Of a stretch of DNA of 64,000 bases, positions 33,171 to 42,710 are shown piece by piece; the stretch's first letter is position 1, and every line of letters starts with the position of its first letter. The position numbers and the translations under genes are program-made. The DNA lies in assembly GCF_016427535.1 (NCBI RefSeq), contig NZ_JAELXV010000002.1, positions 868,001 to 932,000 on the forward strand, given 5' to 3'. The notes beneath the pieces were generated by a model. That model was not told the DNA's origin. It worked only from the letters and a program-made list of their open reading frames with translations, and did no database searches. This stretch comes from Hymenobacter sp. BT559. GTDB taxonomy: Bacteria > Bacteroidota > Bacteroidia > Cytophagales > Hymenobacteraceae.

Positions 33171-35501
33171 CTATGCTCGGGCTGGCGGCGTGTGGGGCGA
33201 TGGCAGAGGCAGGCGAATAAAGCACTGGGCGCCCTGGCCTGGAGCGCTAGCTACGTGCACCTCGCCCCCGAGCAAGGCTACCCGGCTGCGTAGGGTGCGC
33301 AGGCCCAGCCCGTCGCTGGTGCGCGTGGGGTCAAAGCCGCGGCCATTGTCTTCGACCCGCAGCACTATCCAGGAGGCCAGTACTTCTACTTCGAGGGTGG
33401 CTTCGGTGGCGTGGGCGTGCTTCAGTACATTTTGGGCCAGCTCCTGCGCCATGCGGTACACGGCCAGCTGCAGCAGGCCCGGCAGCGGCGGCTCCTCCCC
33501 GATAACGATGTGGTAATGCCAGCGCAGGGTGGGCGTATTGAGGGAGCGGCCGATGCTAAGCAGCGTGGCCTCCAGGCCAAACTCTTCGAGCAGGGCTGGC
33601 GTGAGCTCGTGCGAAAGCTCGCGCGTTTGCCGGATGGCCTCGCTCAGCAGGCGCGCGGCCTCCTGGCGCGGGGCCAGCTCGGGGGTATTGGGCAGGCGGT
33701 CGAGGTGCAGCTTGGTAGCGTATAGCAGCTGCCCAATGCCGTTGTGCAGGCTTTCGGCGATGCGGCGGCGCTCTTCTTCCTGCGCCTCCTGCACGGCCTC
33801 AAACAAGGCTTGCTGCTGGCGCAGGCGCAGGCGCAGGTTATCAGCCTCAAGCTTATGTACCCGGCTGATGTCTAAGTCAACGCCCAGCAGGTGCAGGGGC
33901 TGGCCTGCCGCGTCGCGCACCAGCACGGCCTTAAGGCGCAGGGTGCGCACCTGCTGGCCCACCCGCAGGCGCAGGGTTTCCTCAAAGTCGGCGGGGGCGG
34001 TGGTGAGGGCCTGCACCACGCGTTCAGCCACGGGCCGGTCGTCGGCCACGGCGTGGTCGAGGTAGATGGTGGGTTGCAGCGCCGTGCCCGGCGCCAGGCC
34101 AAAGAGGCGGTACATACCCGCCGACCAGCGCAGCTCGCCGGTGGCCAGCTCATATACCCAGCTACCTAGGTCGGCCACTTGCTCTGACTGCTCTAGCAGC
34201 CGCAGGTTTTGCAGCAGCTCCTGCTCGGCTTGCTTGCGCTCGGTAATGTCGACCGTGGTCGTGGCCACGCCATCGTGCAGCTTCACAATGGACTGATGAA
34301 ACCACCCATCGAACTGCTCGCCGGTGTAGTGCCGCTCCTGCTGGTTGGGGCGCCCGGTTTCAACTACCTGTTTAAATGTATCAAAAATACCGGCCTCTAC
34401 CACGCCGGGGTTGTGCGTCAGCAGGCGATGACCAATAACGTCGCCGTAGCTTTCTTCCGAAACCCGGTTGTTCAGAACCCAGGCAAAATCAACTATTTCG
34501 CCCTGGGCATCGCGCACGGCCTCAAACACCTGCACCATATTGGGCGAGCTATCGAGGGTGGCCCGCAGCAGCTCGCGGCTGGTTTGCAGCGCCTGCTCGG
34601 CCTGCTTGCGGGCGCTGATGTCCTCGGTGTGCATCACGAAGCCGTCGCCCATCTTCACCAGCGTTTGGTGAAACCAGCTATCGAACTGCTCATGGTAGTA
34701 ATAACACTCGTGGTCGATGGGCACGCCAGTTTGGGTTACCTGCACAAATTTCTCAAATAGTCCACTAGTCACTACGCCGGGGTTCTCCTCCAGCACGCGC
34801 TTGCCCACCGGCTCACCGTATTGTTCGGTCCAGGCTTTATTAGCAAACACCCAGGTGAAGTCTACGATGTGCCCGGCCTCGTCGCGCACGGCCTCGAAGG
34901 CCTGCACCACAAACAGTGTGCTGTCTAGGGTGATGCGCAGGCGCTCTTTGGCCTTAAACAGTTCCTGCGCGGCCTCGTGCTCCTTGGTTTTGTCTTCTAC
35001 CACGCCCTCCAGCCGAATGGGCACCCCGGCTGCATTGCATACTACCTGGCCGTGCGACTCGGTGAAGCGCCATTGCCCATCGGCCCGCCGAATGCGGCGG
35101 CTGTAGTGGTAGGGCTGCCGGTCGGCCAGAGCCTGGTCTAGGGTGTGCCGCACGGCGGCCACGTCCTGCGGATTTGTGCGGGCGTCGAGCCACTCCAGCG
35201 AGGGCCGGAAAGAATAGGGCACTTCGCCAAATAACCGGTACAATCCCTCCGAAAAGTGAAAGGCGCCGCTTACCAGGTCGAGCTCGTAGCTGCCAATGCC
35301 TGCCACGGCCTCGGCTGCTTTCAGGCGGGCCTCGCTGGCGGCTAGCTCCTGCCGGGCCGCTTGCAGCTCCTGGTTTTCGAGCAGCAGCGCCTGCAGCTGG
35401 GCCTGGGTCTCGGCTAGTGCTGCCTGGGTCTGGGCCAGCGTAGCACTAGAGGCGAGAGCAGAGGTGTCGGGGCGGGCAGCTAGGGGCGGGGCGTCTTCCA
35501 T
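33171..35501 (-). CDS. multi-PAS sensor histidine kinase, HisKA_3 type, orphan
   Basis: A 776-residue cytoplasmic sensor kinase without signal peptide or membrane helix. After an N-terminal coiled coil (LAQTQAALAETQAQLQALL) come four PAS domains (about 55-165, 186-300, 310-425, 436-545). The second and third are close copies (both end in WFHQxxVKxxDG, followed by DIxxRKQAEQ). The dimerisation segment holds the phospho-acceptor His586 in EERRRIAESLHNG, the NarL/DesK-like pattern, and the ATPase domain shows DNGRGFD and GLGLRTLRSR. The start is set at the ATG 35501 (MEDAPPL). No response regulator is adjacent, so it is an orphan in this window. Confidence 0.9.
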   Translation of the reverse strand: MEDAPPLAARPDTSALASSATLAQTQAALAETQAQLQALLLENQELQAARQELAASEARLKAAEAVAGIGSYELDLVSGAFHFSEGLYRLFGEVPYSFRPSLEWLDARTNPQDVAAVRHTLDQALADRQPYHYSRRIRRADGQWRFTESHGQVVCNAAGVPIRLEGVVEDKTKEHEAAQELFKAKERLRITLDSTLFVVQAFEAVRDEAGHIVDFTWVFANKAWTEQYGEPVGKRVLEENPGVVTSGLFEKFVQVTQTGVPIDHECYYYHEQFDSWFHQTLVKMGDGFVMHTEDISARKQAEQALQTSRELLRATLDSSPNMVQVFEAVRDAQGEIVDFAWVLNNRVSEESYGDVIGHRLLTHNPGVVEAGIFDTFKQVVETGRPNQQERHYTGEQFDGWFHQSIVKLHDGVATTTVDITERKQAEQELLQNLRLLEQSEQVADLGSWVYELATGELRWSAGMYRLFGLAPGTALQPTIYLDHAVADDRPVAERVVQALTTAPADFEETLRLRVGQQVRTLRLKAVLVRDAAGQPLHLLGVDLDISRVHKLEADNLRLRLRQQQALFEAVQEAQEEERRRIAESLHNGIGQLLYATKLHLDRLPNTPELAPRQEAARLLSEAIRQTRELSHELTPALLEEFGLEATLLSIGRSLNTPTLRWHYHIVIGEEPPLPGLLQLAVYRMAQELAQNVLKHAHATEATLEVEVLASWIVLRVEDNGRGFDPTRTSDGLGLRTLRSRVALLGGEVHVASAPGQGAQCFIRLPLPSPHTPPARA

Positions 35502-35742
35502 GGGGTAGTATAAGCTACAGCGAGCACCGCCGCTGGGCGCCACCGGCGGCACGCAGCAAAGCAGGCAGCCCTACTGCTGCAAGCCAGCGCTAAAATTAGC
35601 AGTCGGGGCCAAATTGGCGCCACCGTATAGCCGCGAGCCCCTCGGCCAGCAACGTAAAAAACCGGCCAGGCTTCGCTACATGCGGCCCAACCGGTTTATA
35701 TACTTAAAAGAGACCCTAGGTATAACCAGCCGGTATGCTAGG

Positions 35743-36651
35743 CTACTTGTGGTTGCGCTTGTACAGCTGCAGAGTGCGGATGGTATCAGGCCGCTTGCGG
35801 AAGTTGTTGGTGAGACTGTCCAGCGTGGCCTCGCCGTAGAGTAGAAAGTTATAGAAGCGGTTTTGGCGCTTCGACATAGCTTGCTGCAAGGTGGCCTTGG
35901 TGGCCCAGCTGGCAAAAAGCACGCGCCCTAGGGTATTGCCAAACTGGTTTTGGAGCACGCGGCGCTGGTTGCGCACGGCATAGTACTGCTTCCAGGCGGC
36001 CGGCCACGGAATGCCGTCGCGGTCGAACGAGGCCGGGTGGTAGAACACGCTGCTGGGCACCGTCACCACCGGAAAGCCCATTTTCTGGGCCCGGGTCATG
36101 TACTCGACCTCATCGCCCCAGATAAAGAGCTCTTTGTCAGGAATGCCGATGGCCTTTACCACGCCCGAGTGCACCAGCGTACCATTGAAGAACGAAGCCA
36201 CGCCATATATCAGGTCGAGGCCCTGCATGTCGCTCACCTTGCGGTACGACACGTTGGGGCGGTCTACGAAGAAGGCCAACTCATCGCGGCTATTTACGCT
36301 CACCGACATCGAGTTCTTGATGCAGGGCCCTAGGTTAGGCGAGTTCAGCAGGTTGGCCAGCGCGTCGGGCGCGGCCAGGCAGTCGTCGTCCATGCACCAC
36401 AGCCAGGTATAGCCTGCCTTATAGGCTGTGTCGATGCCCGTGGCAAAGCCGCCCGCCCCACCTAGGTTAGCTTGGGTAGTCACGCGCAGGTCGGGCTGAG
36501 TAGCCAGCCATTCCTCGGTGCCATCGTTGCTGCCGTTGTTGATGATGAAAATGGTGTCGAGCGGGCGGGTTTGCTCGCGCAGCGTGTCGAGGCACTTTTT
36601 AAGGTCGGCGAGGCGGTTGTAAGTAACCACCACAGCAGCAACAGTTTCCAT
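35743..36651 (-). CDS. GT2 family glycosyltransferase (GlfT-like)
   Basis: A 302-residue GT-A enzyme: AVVVTYNRL at the N-terminus, IINNGSNDGT (about 36-45), the metal-binding CMDDD (about 90-94) and the catalytic region WGDEVEYMTRAQKMG at about 188. The pattern is similar to galactofuranosyl- and rhamnosyl-type transferases. The C-terminal basic tail may bind the membrane. It starts two bases after the stop of the flippase at 36654-37973, so the two form a unit separate from the main polysaccharide operon. Confidence 0.91.
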   Translation of the reverse strand: METVAAVVVTYNRLADLKKCLDTLREQTRPLDTIFIINNGSNDGTEEWLATQPDLRVTTQANLGGAGGFATGIDTAYKAGYTWLWCMDDDCLAAPDALANLLNSPNLGPCIKNSMSVSVNSRDELAFFVDRPNVSYRKVSDMQGLDLIYGVASFFNGTLVHSGVVKAIGIPDKELFIWGDEVEYMTRAQKMGFPVVTVPSSVFYHPASFDRDGIPWPAAWKQYYAVRNQRRVLQNQFGNTLGRVLFASWATKATLQQAMSKRQNRFYNFLLYGEATLDSLTNNFRKRPDTIRTLQLYKRNHK

Positions 36652-36653
36652 AG

Positions 36654-37973
36654 TTATAAGGAGCTAGATTTGCGGTTTCGTAAGGTTTGGATGCGGGCCT
36701 TGGCAAACGCTAGGCCTTCGCGCAGGTGTGAAAGCTGCATCAGGTCGATGCCGCGCCACCGCAGGTAGAAGTACATGGCGGCGGTGATGTAGAGCTCGGT
36801 GAGTACTAGGGCATATGCGGCCCCTAGGTGTGCATAGGGCCGCACCAGCAGCCAGTTGAGGCCCAGACCGATAACAGAGCCACCCACCGTAATCCAAAAG
36901 AAAGGCCGGTCGAGGCGCAGGTTGAGCATGGTGTGCAAACCCAGCAAGTTGCTCAGCCCGATTATCAGGGGCAGCACCGCCACCACGCGCAGCACCGTGC
37001 CAGCCTCCTGAAACTTGGCCCCGTACAAGATGCCCAGCACCAGCGGCCCCACCAGCCACAGCCCAATGGCCACCACTGTCAGCAAGGCCGCCAGCGGAAA
37101 GAATACCTGCCGCACCATGCGCAGCCCCTGCTCGCGCCCCTGCCCAAAGGCCTGGGCCACAATGGGGAAAAATGCCTGGTTGAGGGCTAGACTGGTAAAC
37201 GACTCGGCCATGCTCTCAAGCCGGGTGCCGGCAGCGTAGATACCCACATTGTAGGGCATGCTCAACAGCCCCAGAATGAAGGTGTTGGAGCTGGCGTAGA
37301 TGGTGATGGCGACGTTGGAGAAGAACAGCGTGCGGTCTTCGCGGAAGCGGCCGCGCAGCTCGGTCCAGCTTGGCCAGCGCAGGTGTAGGCCAAAGCGCCG
37401 GATGGCCACGCCCAGGGCTATGGCGCTCACCAGTATCTGCGCCACGCTGATGGCCAGGTTCTGATAAATGTAGTCGTCGGCGTGGCGAATGAGCAGCAGC
37501 ACTGACATGGAGAACAACAGCTTGACGGCCAGGTTGAAGATGGATACCCGCCCTAGGTCCTCCATAGCCTGGTACAGCCACAGCGGCGACAGCACTGTGC
37601 CGATGCACACCAAGTAAGTGCACACGTGCAGCCACAGGTGCGCCCGAAACTCGGGGGCGCCCAGCGACAAGCCCAAAAAGATGAGCGTCGAGATTCCCCA
37701 CAAGAGCGTTTTGCCGGCCAGCACTTGGCTCACAATGCGGTTGGTCGCCTCTTTATCCTCCCGGTTGGCGGCAATGGCGCGCACGGCAGCCATGTCGAAG
37801 CCATAGTTGATGAGCAGGCTGAAATACGTGACGTAGGCCTGCGAAAAATTGAGCAGGCCGAGCTTATCGGGGCCGATGATGCGGACCACGTAGGGCACCG
37901 TCAGCAGCGGCAGTAAGAAATTGGCAATCTGAACGCTGAAGAGCGAAGCCACATTAAGGGCAAAGCGCTTCAT
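36654..37973 (-). CDS. second polysaccharide flippase (RfbX/Wzx-like, MOP superfamily)
   Basis: A 439-residue membrane protein with about twelve hydrophobic segments. It begins MKRFALNVASLFSVQIANFLLPLLTVPYV-like, the standard RfbX start; the open frame continues upstream to 38144 but that part (Cys/Lys-rich) does not look coding, so the ATG whose A is at 37973 is preferred. It flips a lipid-linked sugar or repeat unit. Together with the GT2 at 35743 it suggests a second, smaller glycan pathway or a helper to the main locus. Confidence 0.88.
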   Translation of the reverse strand: MKRFALNVASLFSVQIANFLLPLLTVPYVVRIIGPDKLGLLNFSQAYVTYFSLLINYGFDMAAVRAIAANREDKEATNRIVSQVLAGKTLLWGISTLIFLGLSLGAPEFRAHLWLHVCTYLVCIGTVLSPLWLYQAMEDLGRVSIFNLAVKLLFSMSVLLLIRHADDYIYQNLAISVAQILVSAIALGVAIRRFGLHLRWPSWTELRGRFREDRTLFFSNVAITIYASSNTFILGLLSMPYNVGIYAAGTRLESMAESFTSLALNQAFFPIVAQAFGQGREQGLRMVRQVFFPLAALLTVVAIGLWLVGPLVLGILYGAKFQEAGTVLRVVAVLPLIIGLSNLLGLHTMLNLRLDRPFFWITVGGSVIGLGLNWLLVRPYAHLGAAYALVLTELYITAAMYFYLRWRGIDLMQLSHLREGLAFAKARIQTLRNRKSSSL

Positions 37974-38384
37974 GGTGGGTTTGGCTATGCCCGCCTCGTT
38001 TTTTACAATGGTAACGTCGTTGCTCACTAGGCAGCAGAAATCGGGTGTGAAGCGGCAGAGTAGATAGGGTAGTGGGTGGGATTTAAGATAGTATAACTTA
38101 TATTTTTTGGCTATTGCCGGCCCGTTATACGAGAAGTTGCGCAAGTAGGTAGTTCACCTTGCCCATTAAATAATTAATAAGCTGAACAGCGCAACCCCCG
38201 CCAATAGTGACTTAGCACGGCATTTGGCAAGCGCAGGACGCTGACAGACTTGCCACAGGCTGTCACACGAGGGGCGCCACATCTTGCGCGGGCACAGGAA
38301 ATAAAACAATTATTTTTAACCGATGCGCCCCCAGCCGGCACATGGCCTGCCCTGCGTAAGCGCGGCACTGCGAGCAGGCCGTAA
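37974..38384. other. intergenic region between flippase and T9SS protein
   Basis: About 410 bases upstream of the flippase start. The first 170 bases form an open extension of the flippase frame that I think is leader. The rest has no supportable gene and ends at the strong hairpin at 38385. Confidence 0.5.
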
Positions 38385-38437
38385 CTCAAAAACAGAAGCG
38401 GGCGGCCCCTAGGGAGCCGCCCGCTTCTGTTTTTGAG
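38385..38437. terminator. perfect 22-bp hairpin, terminator of the T9SS type B gene
   Basis: Arms 38385-38406 and 38416-38437 are exact complements with T5 and A5 runs; the 9-base loop contains CCTAGG. On the minus strand it follows the stop at 38451 and ends in a T run. Confidence 0.88.
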
Positions 38438-38450
38438 CCGCTGGTCGCTC

Positions 38451-41400
38451 TTATCGAATTAGCTCGACCCAGCCTTTGATGGGGGCGCGGCCGTCGGTGG
38501 GGGTGAGCAGAAAGTAGTAAATGCCGGCCGCTTGGCCCTGGCCATCCCAATTGTTAAAGTAAGCTGGGCTTTCGTACACCTTCTGGCCCCAGCGCGTAAA
38601 TACTTGCAGCCTGGGTTGGCAGCCACCTAGGCGGGGCTCGAAGAAGTCGTTCAGCTTGTCACCGTTTGGCGTGAAAACGTTGGGTATTAGCTCTTCCTGC
38701 ACCTGTATAGGCGCCAGCGATACCTGCACCGAGCAACTGCTGCCGCTGTAGCGCAAGGTGGCCGTGGGCTGAAAGCTACCGGCCTTCGTGTACGTGTGCG
38801 TGACGCTGAGGCCGGTGGCCGGCGCGCTGCCATCGCCAAAATCCCAGGTCATGACGGCATCGGCCAGCAGGGTGGCGACGGGCTGGCTGAAGCGCACCGT
38901 GTAGGGCGCCACGGCCGGCGCCAGCGTGCTGGCCCGCGACGAATCGGAGCGGCACACCAGCGGCTGCTCGGCTGGGGCCAGCGTAGGTGCCGCCAGCAGC
39001 GTAATGCGCCGCGTAGCCGAGGTGGCGCAGGGCGTGTTGCCGCCCATGGTGTAAACCATAGCCACGGTGCCTGACGTGGCTGGCGGCGTAAACAGGCCGC
39101 TGGCCGTGACGCCCGGCCCGCTCCAGACGCCCCCCGCCGGCAGGGCGTGCAACTGAATCGCGCGGATACTGCCGGGGCACAGCGCCGTATCGGCGGGCAT
39201 AACTACCCGCACGGCGGCCGGCGATACCTCCACCGTCAGCGTGGCCTGGCCCGTGCAGCCGAACGTCGAAACTACGCTGTAAGTCAACGTTTGGGTACCT
39301 AGGAAGCTGGCGCTAGGTGTGAAGAAATAGCCGCTCATGACCGAGCCGCTTACGCCAGGCCCCGACCAGGTGCCCCCCGCGGGCTGACCCATCGTGAGCG
39401 CTACCGCGCTGCTGCCCACGCACATGGCCGGTAGGTTTGGCACGCTCACCTGGGGCCGGGCCAGCACCGCGATGGCCTGGGTAGTAGTGGCAGCGCACGA
39501 GCCATCGGGCGCCGGTACACTGTACGTCAGGGTTTGAGTAGTGCCACTCATGGCGGCGGTGGGGGTGAAGAAGTAGCCACCCGTAGCCGAGCCGCTTACG
39601 CCCGCGCCCGACCAGGCGCCGCCCACCGGCTGCCCGCTGGTGAGGGCCACGGCCCCGCTGCTGGCGCATACCGTGAGCGCCGCGCCGGCCGTGGCCTGCA
39701 CCACCGCTACCACGCGGGTGGCGGCGCTGGCGCAAGGCGTGCCCCCGCTGATAGTATAAGTAAGCGTGTGCTGGCCTGGCCCAGCCGCCGCGGGCGAAAA
39801 CTGATTGCCCGTAACACCCGGCCCGCTGAACACGCCGCCCGCCGGGCTGCCCACCAGCGTGATAGGAGCGATAGTGCTGCCTGGCTGCAAGCAGTAGGCT
39901 GCCTGCGGCAGCGCGCTAAGCACCGCGGGCCCCACCGGTGCCACCGTGATGCGCTGCTGGCCCGTAGCTGTGCACACCGGAATAACCCCCGCCAAGGTAT
40001 ACGTCAGGGTTTGCACCCCAATGAGTGCCGCGCTGGGCGTAAACACGTAGCCCCCGGTTACGGAGCCCGTGACGCCGGTGCCCGTCCAGACGCCGCCGCT
40101 GGGCGTGCCCGTCAGGGCCACGGCCGCGGCATTGGCGCACACCGTTTGGTCGAGGCCCACGGTGGCCGACTGCGGCTCGAAGTTCAGCTTGAACGCCGCG
40201 TTGTTGCAGTTCGAACTGTTGTTGGTAGTAGAGTAGGTGTAGGCGCCAGCCGGCACCGGAAAAGCAGAAGAGTTGGCGCACGAGCACACCGCCGAGTAAG
40301 CTACCCCGCGCGGGTCGAAGCGCGACGTGCCGCCGTCTACGTGGTCGCCAGTAGAGTTGGTGCCCGCGTTGCCGTAGTAAGTGCCGTACAGCAAGCGGGT
40401 GAGGCCAGGCGCAAACTGGGCTAAGTAAAAGTCGGAACCTGCGCCCGGCGTATCGGGCGTGCCGCGCACCGCGTTGGGCGTCACGGGCAGGCCGTGCGTG
40501 TAGCCGTTAAAGTTGAACGTACCAGAGCTGTACACCCCTAGGTTGTTGTTGCCGCCCCAGCCGCACACGTACACCCGGTCGCACTGGTCTACTAAGAATG
40601 CGGTAGGGGAGATGTCAATAGTGTTGCGGCCGCTGCCAAACACTGTGCTCAGCAGGCGCTGGTCGAGGTCGGCGTTGAGCTTTTGAATAAACTGCCGGCT
40701 GCCAGTGTTGCTGTACGCGCCCGCCGTCACGGGCCAGGCGCCCATTGTTTGGCCCAGCAGGTATACTCCGCCATCGGCCCCGAGCTGTAAGAAATAAGAT
40801 TGGTCGTAATTGCTAGTGCCTAGGTAGGTAGCGCGTTGAATGCTGGCCCCGTTGGCCGCAATGCGTGCCACAAACCCATCGACGTTGCCCTGCGCCGTGG
40901 TTTGCAGTGCGCCGCTGGTCACCGGGAAGTTGGGGCTGAGCGTGCCACCGGTCACGTACACGTTGCTGTTGGCATCGAGTTGCAGCGAGTAGGCGGCATC
41001 GGCCGCGTTGCCGCCTAGGTAGCCGCCCCAGGTCATGGTGTTGAGGGCGGCGGGCAGCTTCAGTACCACGGCATCGCTGCTACCGCCCCGGCTGCTGCCG
41101 CCAAAGCTGCCCGCCGTCACCGGAAAGTTGGTCGAGCTAGTCACAGAGGCTACATATATATTGCCAGCCGCATCGGTCAGGACATCGCCCCGGAAGGCAT
41201 CGCCGTAGTTCTGAGGCAGCTGGCGTACCCCTAAAGTCTTGTTGTAAGGTACCAAGCCATCGGTGCCGCTGCCCCCTAGGTAAGTCGAGGCCGCCAGGCC
41301 GCCGCTGCTGGTGAGGCGGGTAACCACGATGTCGGTGCCGCGCGAGATGAGGTAAAAGTCATCGCCTACCGCATCGCCAAACGGGTCAGCCGACGTGCCA

Positions 41401-42566
41401 CCGTTAAAGCTACGCTGCAAGGCATCGCGGCTGACGGGGTAGTTTGTCGAAGACGTAGTGCCCAGCATTACCAACTCGTTTTGGCTGTTCACCACTAGGC
41501 TGCTCGGGTAGTCGTGCGAGTTGCCGCCTAGGTAGGTGGCCCACACCCGCGAGGCCGCCCCGTTTACCGAGGTGTTGTACTTGATAATGGCAATGTCGAT
41601 AACCCCACCGAACGTGGTTTGAAACGCCCCAACGGTAGTTGGAAAGTTGGTTACCGAAGAGCCAAATTGATTAAGCACGATGCCGCCCGAGTACATATTG
41701 CCCGCCGCGTCATAGGTCGCCGTGAAGCCCCAGTTGTCGCTCAGCGCGCCGGTATAAGTCGAAAACTGCACCGTGGGGTCGATGACGAGTGGCCGGCTGC
41801 GGTCGTACTGCCCCAGCGCGAAGGTCACCGTGGAGTCGGCCAGGTTCAGGCGGTAGTGGCAGGCCACGGGCTGCGGCTGCCCGGTGGCGGGGTCGGTTTG
41901 GTAGGCCTGCGGCGCCAGTTCGGTAAGGTTGCCCACGGTAGTGCCCACGTGCAGGCGGCCATCGGCACCTAGGCGCAGGCTGCTGGCGCCTTGGTACTGC
42001 AGCTTCACCAGCGCCGGGTTGGCGCCGGCCGCCAGTTCAAAATCGTATTCTAGGTGCTGCTGCTTGTTTTCATAAAACCGCGCCCCGATGCCCGGCCATG
42101 GCGCCTGATAGCGCACCTGCCGGTAGCTGGGCACGCCCTTGGCCCAGTGGGCCGGGTCGTTACCCTGCAGGTAGTTATACACCTCGCCCGTGGCCTCGGC
42201 CGGCACTAGCGGCGTGGCCACGTCGGCACCCACAAAGCGCACGCGCAGCTGGTGGCCGCGCAGGGGGCTTTCGGCGGCCGGCAGGTGCGGCGCGGCCGCG
42301 GCCGAGCGCTGCCCGGCGGCCTTGGTAGCGCGGCCATCGTGCTCGTGCGGGTGCCGAATGCTCTCCAGCAGCACGTAGTGCAGCCCGGTGGGCTCTAGGT
42401 AGAGGTGGCCGCCCGGCACTGCGCTGGAGTAGCGCACCGCCGCTGGCCACTGGCCCTGGTTCGGAACAAACTGCAGCGTGCGCCCGTCGGCCGGGGGCGT
42501 AGCTTGGGCCGCCAGGCGGCCTGCGAGTAGCAGAATACAGGAGAGAAAGTAAAGAATTTTTTGCAT
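38451..42566 (-). CDS. giant T9SS type B secreted beta-propeller/Ig-like protein
   Basis: A 1371-residue exported protein. A signal peptide (core YFLSCILLLAG) precedes a DUF7948-like N-terminal region (FVPNQGQWPAAV) and then SBBP-type propeller repeats (about 270-800) with recurrent TYLGG, DAAGNIYV and FPVT motifs. Five or six Ig-like repeats of about 75 residues follow, each with GxWSGxGVSG and GYFFTPSA or close variants, then a PKD-like domain (WDFGDGSA, about 1270). The C-terminal gliding-motility-type sorting domain (VFTPNGDKLNDFF, then WGQKVYES, WDGQG and GIYYFLL) marks a T9SS type B substrate. The start is the ATG at 42566. Such surface proteins are often adhesins or gliding-related; no enzymatic motif is visible. 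Confidence 0.88.
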   Translation of the reverse strand: MQKILYFLSCILLLAGRLAAQATPPADGRTLQFVPNQGQWPAAVRYSSAVPGGHLYLEPTGLHYVLLESIRHPHEHDGRATKAAGQRSAAAAPHLPAAESPLRGHQLRVRFVGADVATPLVPAEATGEVYNYLQGNDPAHWAKGVPSYRQVRYQAPWPGIGARFYENKQQHLEYDFELAAGANPALVKLQYQGASSLRLGADGRLHVGTTVGNLTELAPQAYQTDPATGQPQPVACHYRLNLADSTVTFALGQYDRSRPLVIDPTVQFSTYTGALSDNWGFTATYDAAGNMYSGGIVLNQFGSSVTNFPTTVGAFQTTFGGVIDIAIIKYNTSVNGAASRVWATYLGGNSHDYPSSLVVNSQNELVMLGTTSSTNYPVSRDALQRSFNGGTSADPFGDAVGDDFYLISRGTDIVVTRLTSSGGLAASTYLGGSGTDGLVPYNKTLGVRQLPQNYGDAFRGDVLTDAAGNIYVASVTSSTNFPVTAGSFGGSSRGGSSDAVVLKLPAALNTMTWGGYLGGNAADAAYSLQLDANSNVYVTGGTLSPNFPVTSGALQTTAQGNVDGFVARIAANGASIQRATYLGTSNYDQSYFLQLGADGGVYLLGQTMGAWPVTAGAYSNTGSRQFIQKLNADLDQRLLSTVFGSGRNTIDISPTAFLVDQCDRVYVCGWGGNNNLGVYSSGTFNFNGYTHGLPVTPNAVRGTPDTPGAGSDFYLAQFAPGLTRLLYGTYYGNAGTNSTGDHVDGGTSRFDPRGVAYSAVCSCANSSAFPVPAGAYTYSTTNNSSNCNNAAFKLNFEPQSATVGLDQTVCANAAAVALTGTPSGGVWTGTGVTGSVTGGYVFTPSAALIGVQTLTYTLAGVIPVCTATGQQRITVAPVGPAVLSALPQAAYCLQPGSTIAPITLVGSPAGGVFSGPGVTGNQFSPAAAGPGQHTLTYTISGGTPCASAATRVVAVVQATAGAALTVCASSGAVALTSGQPVGGAWSGAGVSGSATGGYFFTPTAAMSGTTQTLTYSVPAPDGSCAATTTQAIAVLARPQVSVPNLPAMCVGSSAVALTMGQPAGGTWSGPGVSGSVMSGYFFTPSASFLGTQTLTYSVVSTFGCTGQATLTVEVSPAAVRVVMPADTALCPGSIRAIQLHALPAGGVWSGPGVTASGLFTPPATSGTVAMVYTMGGNTPCATSATRRITLLAAPTLAPAEQPLVCRSDSSRASTLAPAVAPYTVRFSQPVATLLADAVMTWDFGDGSAPATGLSVTHTYTKAGSFQPTATLRYSGSSCSVQVSLAPIQVQEELIPNVFTPNGDKLNDFFEPRLGGCQPRLQVFTRWGQKVYESPAYFNNWDGQGQAAGIYYFLLTPTDGRAPIKGWVELIR

Positions 42567-42630
42567 AAAAATCAACTAGCCAAACCACTGGTAAAACTAC
42601 ACCAGTCCCGCCCACGCCTCACCACCATCT

Positions 42631-42638
42631 GAAAATTA
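42631..42638 (-). promoter_or_regulatory. possible -7 box of the T9SS type B gene
   Basis: TAATTTTC on the minus strand, seven of eight matches to TAnnTTTG, 64 bases upstream of the ATG at 42566. It is divergent from the box at 42666. Confidence 0.4.
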
Positions 42639-42665
42639 AGTTAGCACCGCCGCCGGGGCGGGGCG

Positions 42666-42673
42666 TAATTTTG
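42666..42673 (+). promoter_or_regulatory. -7 box of the endonuclease/exonuclease/phosphatase gene (TAATTTTG)
   Basis: Exact TAnnTTTG match 37 bases before the start at 42711. Confidence 0.6.
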
Positions 42674-42710
42674 CCGGCCCGGTGGCTACTCGGCTGGCGG
42701 CCTGATTGCG

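Noticed and set aside
38174..38389. 71-codon minus-strand frame before the terminator
   Set aside because: Cys/Arg-rich composition, no known family, and it runs into the terminator hairpin.
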